64,000 nt of DNA from Pyrinomonadaceae bacterium (GTDB lineage Bacteria; Acidobacteriota; Blastocatellia; Pyrinomonadales; Pyrinomonadaceae): NCBI GenBank assembly GCA_021463165.1, contig JAJTWY010000009.1:62001-126000 (forward strand). Reading direction: 5' to 3'. This document shows positions 17,641-27,178 of the stretch, one piece after another. A program made the translations under genes and the position numbers. Below the pieces are notes generated by a model. The model was not told where the DNA came from. It worked only from the letters and a program-made list of their open reading frames with translations, and searched no databases. Position 1 is the first letter of the stretch. Each line of letters begins with the position of its first letter.

Positions 17641-18813
17641 ATGACTGAAAAGAGAATTGCGATCTTCGACACGACTCTGCGCGACGGCGAACAGTCGCCG
17701 GGCTGCTCGATGTACCTCGAAGAAAAGATCTCAATGGCACGTCAGCTCGAACGCCTCGGTGTCGATGTTATCGAGGCAGGCTTCCCTTTCGCATCCGAGG
17801 GTGATTTCCGTTCGGTGGTCGCCGTGGCGAACGAGTGCCGCGAAACCACTATTGCGGGCCTTTGCCGTACGGTCGCGTCGGACATTCACCGGGCGGCTGA
17901 AGCGCTGAAGACGGCCAAGCGATCTCGTATCCACACCTTCGTTGCCACCTCGGACATACATCTCGAATACAAACTAAAGAAGAGCAGGGCCGAGGTCGTT
18001 GACATGGCCGCCAGCGCCGTCAAATTAGCGAGTGAGAACGCTGATGAGGTCGAGTTTTCGGCAGAGGATGCGACGCGGAGCGATGTCGATTTTCTCTGCG
18101 AGGTGTTCTCAGCCGCGGTTGAGAGCGGCGCCAAGGTGCTCAACGTTCCCGACACTGTCGGGTACACACTTCCGAGCGAATATGCCAACCTGATTGCTAC
18201 GGTCAAAGAACGTGTGGTCGGCGACAAGGATGTAGCTATCAGTGTTCATTGCCATAACGACCTCGGCCTGGCGGTTGCCAACAGCCTCGCCGCTGTTGAG
18301 GCCGGAGCCTCGCAGGTCGAATGTACGGTGAACGGCATCGGCGAACGCGCAGGCAATGCCTCGCTCGAAGAGCTGATCATGGCGATCGCGGTACGTTCCG
18401 ACAAGATGCCGTACAGAAGCAATATCGATACGACACAGCTTTATCCGGCTAGCCAGCTGCTGTCCTCTATCGTGAGCTTTGGCGTTCAGCCAAACAAGGC
18501 GATCGTCGGCCGCAACGCGTTCGCTCACGAAGCCGGTATTCATCAACACGGCGTGTTGAGCAACCCGCTGTGCTACGAGATAATGACCCCCGAATCAGTC
18601 GGCGTGCCGAAGAACAGCATCGTTCTCGGCAAACACTCAGGCCGGCACGCTCTGGAGTCCCGTTATCAGGCCCTCGGCTTCGATCTCAACGATGCACAGA
18701 TAGCCGAGATATATCCAAGATTCGTGGCCCTGGCCGACCGCAAGAAGAACGTGTACGACCAGGACCTGCTGGCCCTGGCACCGGTTCGCAACCCGACGGC
18801 GATCGCCGCGTAA
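17641..18813 (+). CDS. leuA: 2-isopropylmalate synthase, short form without the leucine-binding domain
   Basis: LeuA condenses acetyl-CoA with 2-ketoisovalerate, the first committed step to leucine. The catalytic TIM barrel is complete: [25 protein letters not shown], the metal-binding [26 protein letters not shown] and [15 protein letters not shown]. The 390-residue protein stops right after the linker ([14 protein letters not shown]). The usual C-terminal regulatory domain of about 120 residues, which binds leucine, is missing, and no remnant is visible downstream. The start at 17641 is chosen over an upstream frame because it has a GGAGG ribosome site and lies downstream of the promoter. 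First gene of leuABC. Homocitrate or citramalate synthase is a less likely alternative given the operon. Confidence 0.92.
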   Translation: MTEKRIAIFDTTLRDGEQSPGCSMYLEEKISMARQLERLGVDVIEAGFPFASEGDFRSVVAVANECRETTIAGLCRTVASDIHRAAEALKTAKRSRIHTFVATSDIHLEYKLKKSRAEVVDMAASAVKLASENADEVEFSAEDATRSDVDFLCEVFSAAVESGAKVLNVPDTVGYTLPSEYANLIATVKERVVGDKDVAISVHCHNDLGLAVANSLAAVEAGASQVECTVNGIGERAGNASLEELIMAIAVRSDKMPYRSNIDTTQLYPASQLLSSIVSFGVQPNKAIVGRNAFAHEAGIHQHGVLSNPLCYEIMTPESVGVPKNSIVLGKHSGRHALESRYQALGFDLNDAQIAEIYPRFVALADRKKNVYDQDLLALAPVRNPTAIAA

Positions 18814-18902
18814 GGTGTTGCCCCGCGCTGTCGGCGGCCGCGGGTAAGCATTGACGTCGAGTTTTTTTGAGATCCCGCCGCTTCTGCGTGCGGTCCAGAA
18901 TT

Positions 18903-20000
18903 ATGAAGATCACGATCTTGCCCGGCGACGGAATCGGCCCGGAAGTTTGTCGCCAAGCGGCAAACGTCCTCGTCGAGGTAGCGGGCGCATTCGATATCCC
19001 TCTTGAGACCGAGGAACACTTGATCGGCGGTGCCGCGATCGATTCGGCGGGTTCGCCGTTTCCGGCCGAAACCGCGCAGGCGTGCCGTAATTGTGATGCG
19101 GTGCTGCTCGGAGCCGTCGGCTCTCCGGCATTTGACCATTTGCTTCCAAATGAACGGCCCGAGATCGGGTTGCTTAAGCTAAGACAAGCGCTCGGCGGGT
19201 TTGCCAATCTGCGTCCTGCGACGGCTGTGCCGGCATTGATCGATTCGTCACCGCTCCGCAGGGAGATATTCGAAGGTACCGACCTTCTGATCGTCCGCGA
19301 ATTGCTCGGAGGGCTTTACTTCGGAACCCCCCGAGGCATCTCGGATGATTCGTCGGAAGCCTACAATACAATGCGTTACTCGGTCGCCGAGGTCGAGCGG
19401 GTCGCTCATGTGGCTTTTCAGTCGGCACGAAAACGCCGTAAGAAGCTGACATCTGTTGACAAGGCAAATGTCCTCGAAACCTCCCGTTTGTGGCGCGAGA
19501 CCGTCACGAAGGTCGGTGCGAGTTATCCCGATATCGAACTCGATCACCTCTTTGTCGATGCATGTGCAATGCATCTGGTAACCGACCCGACACGGTTTGA
19601 TGTCGTCCTCACGGAAAATCTTTTTGGCGACGTCCTCTCTGACGAGGCTGCTGTATTGACCGGCTCGCTGGGTATGCTTCCTTCGGCGACCATCGGTGGA
19701 GCTGTAGATCTTTATGAACCGATCCACGGTTCGGCTCCCGAGCTCGCCGGCAGGAATATCGCAAACCCGCTCGGAGCGATCGCCTCGGTTGCGATGCTTT
19801 TCAGGTACACCGCCGGCAACGAAACCGCCGCGGCAGCCATCGAGGATGCGATCAAATGGGTTCTCGACAAAGGACACCGGACCGAGGATATTGCGGAAAA
19901 TAGGTCGATGCCGGTAGCGTCGACGTCCGAGATGGGAGCAATGGTCGCCGCTCGTGCCGTCGAGTTCGCCAACGTCAAGAACGCCTATCACGCCGTGTAA
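18903..20000 (+). CDS. leuB: 3-isopropylmalate dehydrogenase
   Basis: LeuB oxidises and decarboxylates 3-isopropylmalate using NAD. The 365-residue protein opens with [15 protein letters not shown]. It has the substrate-binding [10 protein letters not shown] and [14 protein letters not shown], the metal-site [14 protein letters not shown], and the NAD-loop [13 protein letters not shown]. The start at 18903 is preferred to an in-frame one 12 codons upstream because the family begins here. Its stop overlaps the leuC start (TAATG). Confidence 0.96.
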   Translation: MKITILPGDGIGPEVCRQAANVLVEVAGAFDIPLETEEHLIGGAAIDSAGSPFPAETAQACRNCDAVLLGAVGSPAFDHLLPNERPEIGLLKLRQALGGFANLRPATAVPALIDSSPLRREIFEGTDLLIVRELLGGLYFGTPRGISDDSSEAYNTMRYSVAEVERVAHVAFQSARKRRKKLTSVDKANVLETSRLWRETVTKVGASYPDIELDHLFVDACAMHLVTDPTRFDVVLTENLFGDVLSDEAAVLTGSLGMLPSATIGGAVDLYEPIHGSAPELAGRNIANPLGAIASVAMLFRYTAGNETAAAAIEDAIKWVLDKGHRTEDIAENRSMPVASTSEMGAMVAARAVEFANVKNAYHAV

Positions 20001-21406
20001 TGAAAACGCTTTACGACAAGATATGGGAGCGACATCTTGTCCACGAGGATGCAGGAAAGCCTTCGCTTCTCTACATCGACCTGCATCTTATCCACGAGGT
20101 CACCAGCCCACAGGCTTTCGAGGGACTCCGACTTGCGGGACGTCGGCTTCGGAGGCCTGAGTTGACCTTTGGAACCATCGACCACGCAATACCGACCCTC
20201 AACCGCAATTTGCCATTCCGAGACCCGATCGCAGCCCAGCAGGTCGCGACGCTCCGAGCAAACTGCCGCGAATTTGGTGTCAGGCTCTACGACCTCGACC
20301 GCATCGAGCAGGGTATCATTCACGTCTTCGGCCCAGAACAAGGTCTGACGCAGCCCGGGATGACGATCGTCTGCGGTGATTCGCATACATCGACACATGG
20401 AGCGTTCGGAGCCCTGGCCTTCGGTATTGGTACGAGCGAGGTCGAGCACGTCTTTGCGACACAATGCCTTCAGCAAGATCGGTCAAAAAACTTTCGGGTC
20501 AATGTCGATGGCGGTCTGCCGTTCGGCGTGACCCCCAAGGATGTGATCCTTGGAATACTTAACGTCATCGGAGCCGGCGGCGGCGCGGGACACGTGATCG
20601 AATATACTGGATCGACCTTCCGCGGTATGTCGATGGAGGGCCGAATGACCGTGTGCAACATGAGCATTGAAGGCGGCGCCAAGGCCGGCCTGATAGCACC
20701 GGATGAGACGACCTTCGAATACATCAAAGGCCGTCCGTTCGCTCCCAAAGGCGATGCGTGGGACGCGGCGGTCGAAGATTGGAAAACTCTCGTCTCGGAC
20801 ACTCGCGCAAGTTTCGACCGGTCGGTCGAGATCGACGCGGCTTCGCTAGAGCCTTATGTCACATGGGGCACGTCGCCGGATATGTCCGTCACGATCTCCG
20901 ATGATGTTCCGGATCTTAGTGACGCTCGAGATGCCGGTGAAGCAAAGGCGTTCGCTCGAATGTATGAGTATATGGGCATCGAACCGTCACAGCGGATCGA
21001 CCAGATCACGATCGACACGGCGTTTATTGGGTCGTGCACGAATTCCCGGATCGAAGATTTGCGCGATGCCGCAAAGGTCGCCAAAGGCTACACGGTAAGC
21101 TCAGGCGTGAAGGCCTTGGTTGTTCCCGGTTCAATGCAGGTCAAGAAACAGGCTGAGGATGAGGGCCTCGCCAAGATATTTACTGACGCCGGTTTCGAAT
21201 GGCGCGACGCGGGATGTTCGATGTGCCTCGGAATGAACGAGGACATTCTGCAGCCGGGCGAACGCTGCGCCTCGACGAGCAATCGCAATTTCGAAGGCCG
21301 TCAGGGCCGAGGCGGACGAACCCACCTCGTCTCGCCAATGATGGCGGCCGCTGCGGCGATCGCTGGGCACTTTGTCGACGTGCGCGACTGGGAGTTTCGG
21401 GATTGA
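20000..21406 (+). CDS. leuC: 3-isopropylmalate dehydratase large subunit
   Basis: LeuC with LeuD isomerises 2-isopropylmalate to 3-isopropylmalate via a 4Fe-4S cluster. The 468-residue protein has KIWERHLV near the start, [31 protein letters not shown], and the cluster cysteines in [11 protein letters not shown] and [12 protein letters not shown]. It ends with the aconitase-type [20 protein letters not shown]. Translation is coupled to leuB by a one-base overlap. leuD does not follow at once but lies about 460 bases downstream. Confidence 0.97.
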   Translation: MKTLYDKIWERHLVHEDAGKPSLLYIDLHLIHEVTSPQAFEGLRLAGRRLRRPELTFGTIDHAIPTLNRNLPFRDPIAAQQVATLRANCREFGVRLYDLDRIEQGIIHVFGPEQGLTQPGMTIVCGDSHTSTHGAFGALAFGIGTSEVEHVFATQCLQQDRSKNFRVNVDGGLPFGVTPKDVILGILNVIGAGGGAGHVIEYTGSTFRGMSMEGRMTVCNMSIEGGAKAGLIAPDETTFEYIKGRPFAPKGDAWDAAVEDWKTLVSDTRASFDRSVEIDAASLEPYVTWGTSPDMSVTISDDVPDLSDARDAGEAKAFARMYEYMGIEPSQRIDQITIDTAFIGSCTNSRIEDLRDAAKVAKGYTVSSGVKALVVPGSMQVKKQAEDEGLAKIFTDAGFEWRDAGCSMCLGMNEDILQPGERCASTSNRNFEGRQGRGGRTHLVSPMMAAAAAIAGHFVDVRDWEFRD

Positions 21407-21704
21407 CCCGATCCTCTATTCAATGTGTGAACGGTGCGTGCTGGCTGCCTTACACCTGCGCCGCTTTGAGTTTTGGCTTGACTGCTTCGAGAAAATGTGT
21501 TATGTATGCAACTGCGTTGCACGCAGATCGGTGCTGCAACCGATCTTTGAAATTCCAGGTATTTAGGTAAGAACGGAATGAGCATTGCCGCCTTTAGTGG
21601 TAGAGAGGTGGTATTTTTTTGGCACGACATTGTCTTACATTCTTTTTAAAAAACCGAAAACTATCACCGAAATTCAGAGCTAAGCTATTGATAATAGACG
21701 AGTT
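21407..21704. other. Intergenic stretch after leuC
   Basis: About 300 bases without a credible coding region separate leuC from a structured segment upstream of leuD. It contains the hairpin at 21525-21546 and, from about 21610, an AT-rich part with T and A runs that could hold the leuD promoter. No clear -35/-10 pair was picked out. Confidence 0.4.
21525..21546 (+). terminator. Perfect hairpin after leuC, possible weak terminator
   Basis: AGATCGGT and ACCGATCT form a perfect 8-bp stem with a GCTGCA loop, followed only by TTGAAAT. The stem is sound but the T-run is poor, so termination would be weak or Rho-assisted. Confidence 0.4.
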
Positions 21705-21816
21705 AAGGTGTCCCGCAAGAGGGGTGGGACAGCAGTGGGACAAGATCCGCTCAAATGGGCGGGATGGAATGCGATAACTTCAATGTTATGAATGAATTGA
21801 CCCTGTAAGACACCTT
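21705..21816 (+). ncRNA. Candidate structured RNA / leader element upstream of leuD
   Basis: AAGGTGTC (21705-21712) and GACACCTT (21809-21816) form a perfect 8-bp closing stem around about 96 bases. Inside lie three further hairpins: GTCCC/GGGAC (21710-21730, alternative to part of the closing stem), ATCCGCTC/GGGCGGGAT (21745-21765, one bulge) and ATAAC/GTTAT (21774-21789). TGGGACA occurs twice, 11 bases apart. The leuD start lies 54 bases downstream. No known riboswitch class was recognised. It could be a leucine-pathway leader, a small RNA, or chance structure. Confidence 0.45.
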
Positions 21817-21870
21817 CCTGGCCGAGAAAAGCTTTCAGGCATTGAAATTGACGAATGCCATGAGTTGATT

Positions 21871-22482
21871 ATGGAAAAGTTCACTACATTCACGGGTTTG
21901 GCTGCTCCGCTGTTCCAGCCGAACATCGATACCGATCAGATCATTCCAAAGCAGTTCCTGACCAGGATCGAGCGGACGGGCTACGGTGTGTTTCTTTTCA
22001 ACGACTGGCGTTTCGAGCCGGATGGCTCGCCGAAGGCGGATTTTGTCCTGAACCAGCCGGAATACGCAGGTGCTTCGATATTGATCGCCGGGCCGAACTT
22101 TGGCTGCGGCTCATCACGCGAACATGCGCCCTGGAGCTTGATGGATTTCGGCTTTCGCTCGGTGATCGCACCAAGTTTTGGAGATATTTTCTATAACAAC
22201 AGTCTCAAGAACGGCCTTTTGCCGGTGCGGCTGGATGGGAATATCGTCGCTGATCTGGCCGCAAAAGCTGCTGGAGCCGAACCATGCCGGATCACTGTCG
22301 ATCTAAAGAACCAGACGGTATCTGGCCCCAACGGGCTGACCGCGTCCTTCGAGATCGACCCATTCCGTCGCTATTGTTTGCTGAACGGGCTCGATGACAT
22401 CGGACTGACGCTTCAAAATGAGAGCGACATCGCGGAATATGAAGCGCGGACGGACGTCGCCCGGAGGTTTGCCTCGGTATAG
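21871..22482 (+). CDS. leuD: 3-isopropylmalate dehydratase small subunit
   Basis: LeuD is the swivel-domain partner of LeuC. The 203-residue protein shows [37 protein letters not shown] and [13 protein letters not shown], all diagnostic. ATG at 21871 is used; an in-frame TTG two codons earlier is less likely. No clear ribosome site is seen. It is separated from leuC by about 460 bases containing a structured-RNA candidate, so it probably has its own promoter. Confidence 0.95.
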   Translation: MEKFTTFTGLAAPLFQPNIDTDQIIPKQFLTRIERTGYGVFLFNDWRFEPDGSPKADFVLNQPEYAGASILIAGPNFGCGSSREHAPWSLMDFGFRSVIAPSFGDIFYNNSLKNGLLPVRLDGNIVADLAAKAAGAEPCRITVDLKNQTVSGPNGLTASFEIDPFRRYCLLNGLDDIGLTLQNESDIAEYEARTDVARRFASV

Positions 22483-22574
22483 CAAGTGGTTGCATTTTTC
22501 CCACTGCCAAGATACGATAAATGTTGGTTAATCGAAGTTTTTTATTAGGCTAACTACGCTTGAGATCTGCGATC

Positions 22575-22599
22575 AACGCCGGGAATTTTCAGCGGCGTT
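22575..22599 (+). terminator. Hairpin with T-rich tail between leuD and the metB-like gene
   Basis: AACGCCG (22575-22581) and CGGCGTT (22593-22599) form a perfect 7-bp stem followed by TTAGTTT. It ends only 11 bases before the next start codon. It can act as the leuD terminator, or as an attenuator or translation-control hairpin for the metB-like gene. Confidence 0.5.
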
Positions 22600-22610
22600 T
22601 TAGTTTAACT

Positions 22611-23744
22611 ATGGGGTTTTCGACCGTAGCGATTCATGCGGGCAACGAGCCTGATCCGACCACCGGAGCAGTTGCCGTTCCGATCTATCAAACATCCACC
22701 TACGCACAAGAAGGCCTCGGCAAACATAAAGGTTTCGAGTACGCACGAACGCAGAATCCGACGCGCGCTGCTCTCGAAAGGAACATTGCCGCTCTCGAAA
22801 GTGCCAAATTCGGTTTTGCCTTCGCCTCGGGCATGTCGGCCATAGATACAAGCCTCAAGCTGGTGAAAGCTGGCGACCACGTGATCCTCGGCGACAATAC
22901 GTATGGCGGCACATTTCGCCTCTTTAACCGGATCCTTCGCGATTACGGGATCGAATTTGACCTCGCTGATACCTCGGACATCGTGAACCTCGAACGGGCG
23001 TTCAAGCCGAACACGAAGATGGTCTTTGTCGAAACTCCGACAAATCCCATAATGACCATCACCGACCTCAAGGCGGTTTCCGATCTCGCTCATGCAAACG
23101 GCGCGAAAGTAGTCTGCGACAACACATTCATGTCGCCGTATTTTCAACGCCCGATCGAGCACGGCGTCGATATCGTCGTTCATTCAACAACGAAGTATCT
23201 GAATGGGCATTCGGACAGCGTTGGCGGCTTTGTAGCTCTCAATGACGAAAAGGATGCAGAATGGATCGGATTTGTACAGAACGGGATTGGTGCGATCCTT
23301 TCGCCCTTCGATTCCTTTCTCGTTCTTCGCGGCACTAAGACTCTGGCGATCAGAATGGACGCTCACGACCGAAACGGTCGCGTTGTCGCGAACTTCCTGG
23401 CCGAGCATCCGCGAGTGCAGAAGGTCTATTATCCGGGTCTCACGTCGCACCCTCAGCACGAGCTTGCGAAACGTCAACAGGGCGGGTTTGGGGGAATGGT
23501 ATCGTTCGAGACAGGTTCGCTCGAGAATGCCAGAAAGGTGCTCGAAGGCGTTAGGGTATGTACGCTCGGCGAAAGCCTGGGAGGTGTTGAGAGTCTGATC
23601 TCACACCCGGCGACGATGACTCATGCGTCGGTTCCCGAGGAGACCCGTAACAAGCTGGGCATCACGGACGGCCTGGTCAGGATCTCGGTCGGTATAGAGG
23701 ACGTCGAGGATATTATCGCGGATATTGATCAGGCCCTAAGCTAG
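22611..23744 (+). CDS. metB: Cystathionine gamma-synthase / gamma-lyase-type PLP enzyme
   Basis: This 377-residue Cys/Met-metabolism PLP enzyme shows TVAIHAGNEPDPTTGAVAVP, YARTQNPTRAALE, FASGMSAIDT, DNTYGGTFRLF, CDNTFMSPYFQRP and the PLP-lysine region HSTTKYLNGHSD. It ends with LGGVESLISHPATMTHASVP and GLVRISVGIED. Members either build cystathionine (MetB) or cleave it (gamma-lyase); sequence alone does not separate them well. ATG at 22611 fits the family start. No ribosome site is present, and a hairpin with a T-rich tail ends 11 bases before it. Confidence 0.88.
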   Translation: MGFSTVAIHAGNEPDPTTGAVAVPIYQTSTYAQEGLGKHKGFEYARTQNPTRAALERNIAALESAKFGFAFASGMSAIDTSLKLVKAGDHVILGDNTYGGTFRLFNRILRDYGIEFDLADTSDIVNLERAFKPNTKMVFVETPTNPIMTITDLKAVSDLAHANGAKVVCDNTFMSPYFQRPIEHGVDIVVHSTTKYLNGHSDSVGGFVALNDEKDAEWIGFVQNGIGAILSPFDSFLVLRGTKTLAIRMDAHDRNGRVVANFLAEHPRVQKVYYPGLTSHPQHELAKRQQGGFGGMVSFETGSLENARKVLEGVRVCTLGESLGGVESLISHPATMTHASVPEETRNKLGITDGLVRISVGIEDVEDIIADIDQALS

Positions 23745-23824
23745 CCGGGTTCGGGATTTATTGTATTTCGTGTTATTTTGTTCTATTCGTGTTTCCGCGC
23801 CGGACTGCACGATACTGACTGTTT

Positions 23825-24811
23825 ATGTTCACTGTTGAAGCACACGCCGCCTCGCACATCGGACGCGTCCGAAAGGGAAACGAGGACAACTACCTGCTAA
23901 TGAATATCTCGAACGCCAAGGTGTGGACGAGTTCGCAGGACGACGGTGAATTCGTAATAGAAAGCCAGAAGTTCGAAATAGACGGCAATGGCGTTGTCGT
24001 CGCGGTCTCTGACGGAATGGGCGGGGCCCTTGCCGGAGAGGTTGCAAGTACAATGGCGGTCGAAACGGTAAGTGAAAGATTGCTCGATGATGAGATCGAA
24101 GAGACGCTAACGCCAGAAGAACAGGATCACTATCTGATCAACAAGCTCTACAACGCTACGGTCTTTGCAAACTACCTGATCCACCAGCAGGGACGCACAG
24201 ATGCTCAGTTCCAGGGAATGGGAGCGACCTTTACAGGGGTCGGTATCACCCCGGATGCGGCGGACATCATACAGGTCGGAGACAGCCGTGCGTACCTGGT
24301 GCGAAATGGAAAGATATATCAGGTGACCAAGGACCAGTCTCTCGTGCAGCAGCTTATCGATGCCCAGCAAATCTCGCCCGAAGAAGCCGAAACTCACACA
24401 TTGAAGAATGTGATCCTCCAGGCATTAGGAGCTCAAAACGAGATCTATCCCGTCTCGGCCAGGGTTGCCCCCTGTCGTAATGATGTCTTTCTTCTCTGTA
24501 GCGACGGCCTGTCGAACAAGGTTAGCGCCTTGGAGATGCAGCAGATCATCCTCGATAACTTCGATTCGCTCCAGAATGCATGTGCGGACTTGGTCCGGCT
24601 GGCGAACGAGAACGGCGGCGAGGACAATATAACGGTCGTACTGAGCAAGTGCCTGGGCGACGATCTTCCCGAGGCCTTAGAGGATGGTGTAAAACTTGAG
24701 CTGATCGACCTTGGCGGCATTCATGACACAGCCGATCAGGAAATAGGTGATGAGGATACTACAGAGATCATGAACAAGGAATACCTGGACGACCCCGATG
24801 AGAAGATCTAA
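23825..24811 (+). CDS. PP2C-family serine/threonine protein phosphatase
   Basis: This 328-residue cytoplasmic metal-dependent phosphatase has all PP2C motifs: GRVRKGNEDNYL, VVAVSDGMGG, GDSRAYLVRNGK, FLLCSDGLSNKV and GGEDNITVVL. These provide the metal-binding aspartates. An insert at about residues 35-52 and an acidic tail after residue 285 extend the basic domain. Such enzymes usually reverse Ser/Thr kinase signalling; no kinase is adjacent here. Its stop overlaps that of the convergent NfeD gene by four bases. Confidence 0.95.
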   Translation: MFTVEAHAASHIGRVRKGNEDNYLLMNISNAKVWTSSQDDGEFVIESQKFEIDGNGVVVAVSDGMGGALAGEVASTMAVETVSERLLDDEIEETLTPEEQDHYLINKLYNATVFANYLIHQQGRTDAQFQGMGATFTGVGITPDAADIIQVGDSRAYLVRNGKIYQVTKDQSLVQQLIDAQQISPEEAETHTLKNVILQALGAQNEIYPVSARVAPCRNDVFLLCSDGLSNKVSALEMQQIILDNFDSLQNACADLVRLANENGGEDNITVVLSKCLGDDLPEALEDGVKLELIDLGGIHDTADQEIGDEDTTEIMNKEYLDDPDEKI

Positions 24812-25293
24812 TCTTCGTTATCGCGACGCCACTCCGGAAGCTCATTTGTGATACGCCGAACATAGATCGAAGATCCCTGGACCTCGACCACTTCAACCTT
24901 TTCGCCTTCGGTCAAGCCCGATTCACCTTCGACGGGAAATGCCGTCCAAACAGAGCCGAAGACCTTCACCGCTCCTTCGTTCAATGCTCCTTTGCTATTC
25001 TCAACAACCGTTCCGACCTTTCCCGGTAACGCATCCACACCCGACCGCATCGCGCTCTTGTCGTCGTGCTGGAAATAGCGTGCGAAGATCGTTCTCGACA
25101 TCGCAGTCAACCCGATCGACACAATGGCAAATGTAAGGAACTGGAAAACCAACCCGCCGCCGGCCATACCGACGATCGCCGCTGCGATGGCTCCGATACC
25201 GAACCAGAGGAGAACGAATCCCAAAGTAAATACCTCAGCAATTATCAGCGTTACACCAAGGATCAGCCACGGTATCCAGGCAATCTGTTCCAT
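24808..25293 (-). CDS. NfeD-family membrane protein
   Basis: This 161-residue protein has an N-terminal membrane region of two or three helices (WIPWLILGVTLIIAEVFTLG, then two more to about residue 68) and a C-terminal OB-fold NfeD domain. In that domain GKVGTVVENSKGALNEGAVKV and GEKVEVVEVQGSSIYV are typical. Such short NfeD proteins usually partner with SPFH/stomatin proteins in membrane quality control. No SPFH gene is seen nearby. It converges on the PP2C gene with a four-base overlap. Confidence 0.88.
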   Translation of the reverse strand: MEQIAWIPWLILGVTLIIAEVFTLGFVLLWFGIGAIAAAIVGMAGGGLVFQFLTFAIVSIGLTAMSRTIFARYFQHDDKSAMRSGVDALPGKVGTVVENSKGALNEGAVKVFGSVWTAFPVEGESGLTEGEKVEVVEVQGSSIYVRRITNELPEWRRDNED

Positions 25294-25497
25294 CAGTTAG
25301 ATATTACACGAAACGGCGGGATTTCGTCTGCCGCGCCTAGTCGCCTCACGTTTGGGCTGTGGTCGATCCAAGTCGCCAAGCGCCTCAGATCTTCATGGTT
25401 TTAGAAAAGATCTGCATGTCGGGCGACCTTCTTAATGCGACCCCCAAACTCACCGTTTTCCCATCGCTCCGAGCCGTGATAATATAGTTCGACTCAT

Positions 25498-25584
25498 GCT
25501 GGGGTGGCGGAATTGGTAGACGCCCAGGACTTAAAATCCTGTGTCCTTAGGGACGTACGGGTTCGATTCCCGTCCCCAGCACCA
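25498..25584 (+). tRNA. tRNA-Leu (anticodon TAA), CCA encoded
   Basis: The acceptor stem is GCTGGGG/CCCCAGC. The D arm is GGCGGAATTGGTAGACGC and the anticodon stem CAGGA/TCCTG encloses loop CTTAAAA. A variable arm of class II type and T arm CGGGTTCGATTCCCG follow. CCA is encoded at 25582-25584. Anticodon TAA reads UUA/UUG. Confidence 0.97.
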
Positions 25585-25591
25585 TTCTCGA

Positions 25592-26494
25592 CTACTCATT
25601 CAGTTCAAGTTTTGGCGCCTCAATATCCCTTAGTCTTTTCCACACAAGGTTGACGTTGCCGTTAGAGTCGATCTCGGCGACGCGGAAGGCAACGATCACG
25701 TCTCGGCGCTTGTCATAGTCGAGTTCGTTATAGACGATGCCGTCAATTGATCGTATGTATTTACCTCGATACGCAATCGAGCGGAGGATATAAGTTGAAT
25801 CCAATTTCACCGCGTGGGCCTTCCGAAACATGAGCCCGCCTGCCTCGATGCCGGCCGCGACACTTTCATCAAACCTTGTGAATGAAGGCCCGTCACTCGC
25901 TGGTTTCAGGTCAATGAGAAATTTGATCCCGTTGGTCTCGGATGAAACGTCCTCGATCGGCACGTCGCCGATGTTTGCCATTATGACGTGCTGCAAAATG
26001 CCACCGGTTCTGAACTCACCTGCGAGAAGAATGACATCCGCAAGCCTCAACAACCGGTAGCTCTCGGTCCGAAATGAAAATGCCGCCCCCGCTCCGGGCA
26101 TAAGGAACGCGAGACAATTCTCCGTCGCAACGACCATGTCACTAGTTGGGATGCATGAATAGTCAGCATTAAGCTTGATGATTCCCGTATTTGGAGCTTT
26201 GAGAAACTTGGCGTACCTTTGCAAAAGGGTTTCAGAAACAGCCAACGCCTCTGTCTCCTTTCTGGCGGGTCTTCGGTAAATGCCCTTCTTCTCATCAAGG
26301 AGCGGGTGGTTCTTTGACCGCTCCTTTGGCGACATCATTTCGATGGACCGCAGCCGATCGAATCCTCCGGTATCGCCCATGATCGGATTGACGTTCCGCG
26401 GGTTTGGGGTAGGAGTCGGGAGAACAGGTATCTGACCGGCCACTTTCACTGCAAAGAGCAGGGATAGAAGAAAAACCACTCTACACCAAAACAT
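25592..26494 (-). CDS. Hypothetical exported protein
   Basis: This 300-residue protein has a signal peptide (MFWCRVVFLLSLLFAVKVAG). A Pro/Thr-rich stretch (PVLPTPTPNPRNVNP) follows, then a mostly polar globular region with two cysteines (SCIP, ENCLAF) that may pair in the periplasm. No family was recognised. ATG at 26494 has a GGAGG site nine bases upstream and is preferred to a TTG three codons earlier. It stands alone, ending just after the convergent tRNA-Leu. Confidence 0.6.
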   Translation of the reverse strand: MFWCRVVFLLSLLFAVKVAGQIPVLPTPTPNPRNVNPIMGDTGGFDRLRSIEMMSPKERSKNHPLLDEKKGIYRRPARKETEALAVSETLLQRYAKFLKAPNTGIIKLNADYSCIPTSDMVVATENCLAFLMPGAGAAFSFRTESYRLLRLADVILLAGEFRTGGILQHVIMANIGDVPIEDVSSETNGIKFLIDLKPASDGPSFTRFDESVAAGIEAGGLMFRKAHAVKLDSTYILRSIAYRGKYIRSIDGIVYNELDYDKRRDVIVAFRVAEIDSNGNVNLVWKRLRDIEAPKLELNE

Positions 26495-26557
26495 TCTCTC
26501 CAACCTCCGGCTTTGCCCAGAACACTACCTCAATCGCACCCGAAACGGACAGTTTGC

Positions 26558-26983
26558 CTATCTTTCAAGTTTGGCATCCATTGTGATCTCGGCATTCAAT
26601 ACCCGCGAGATCGGACAGCCGGCCTTGGCGTTGTTTGCGGCGGTCATGAATGCAGCCTCGTCGGCTCCAGGAACGTTCGCTGCTACATCCAGATACACCT
26701 TGGTAACGGTGAAGCCGGCTTCAAGTTTCTCTAGCCGGACCGAGGCAGTCGTACGGATGCTATCGGCCGTCAATCCCACGGCGCCGAGCTGGCCGGACAA
26801 CGCCATCGCGAAACAGCCGGCATGGGCCGCCGCGATCAGTTCTTCAGGATTCGTCCCGATGCCATCCTCGAACCTTGTGCTAAAGGAATATTGAGTATCC
26901 GACAATACTCCACTATCACTGGAGATCGTACCTCTCCCGTCTTTTAGGCCGCCAGTCCATTCGGCCGATGCTTTTCGTAACAT
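26558..26983 (-). CDS. osmC: OsmC-type peroxiredoxin
   Basis: This 141-residue thiol peroxidase of the OsmC/Ohr superfamily reduces organic hydroperoxides. The two redox cysteines are in HAGCFAMAL and KAGCPISRVL, spaced as in OsmC, and GTNPEELIAAAHAGC is diagnostic. The length matches the family. An AGGAGG site lies seven bases before the ATG. A terminator separates it from a small upstream ORF, so it probably has its own promoter or depends on read-through. Confidence 0.93.
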   Translation of the reverse strand: MLRKASAEWTGGLKDGRGTISSDSGVLSDTQYSFSTRFEDGIGTNPEELIAAAHAGCFAMALSGQLGAVGLTADSIRTTASVRLEKLEAGFTVTKVYLDVAANVPGADEAAFMTAANNAKAGCPISRVLNAEITMDAKLER

Positions 26984-27011
26984 TCGTTTCCTCCTATTTC
27001 ACAACTATGAT

Positions 27012-27042
27012 AACAAAAGAGCGGGCCGATCTCTCAGCCCGC
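27012..27042 (-). terminator. Intrinsic terminator upstream of osmC
   Basis: Read on the minus strand, GCGGGC and GCCCGC form a G+C-rich stem with a 10-base loop, followed by TCTTTTGTTA. It ends the transcript of the small ORF at 27071-27151 and lies before the osmC ribosome site. Confidence 0.65.
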
Positions 27043-27070
27043 GACAAATGACTGCAAAATTAGGATCGAC

Positions 27071-27151
27071 CTACTGCACCGCCGGCAAAAAGCGAGCAAT
27101 CACGGCAGCAACCAATGCGGCGGTCATTCCCCAGGAAAAAAATGTGAACAT
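27071..27151 (-). CDS. Small putative membrane protein (26 residues)
   Basis: The frame MFTFFSWGMTAALVAAVIAR... encodes 26 residues forming one hydrophobic helix with a single Arg near the C-terminal side. A GGAGGG ribosome site lies eight bases before the ATG, a terminator lies 30 bases after the stop, and an operator-like inverted repeat lies upstream. These signals make it look like a genuine small gene. No family is recognised; it could also be a leader ORF for osmC. Confidence 0.45.
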   Translation of the reverse strand: MFTFFSWGMTAALVAAVIARFLPAVQ

Positions 27152-27178
27152 ATATGATTCCCTCCGGATATAACATTA

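Noticed and set aside
18814..18902. Frameshifted remnant of the LeuA regulatory domain
   Set aside because: The 89 bases before leuB are far too short and show no such coding pattern in any frame.
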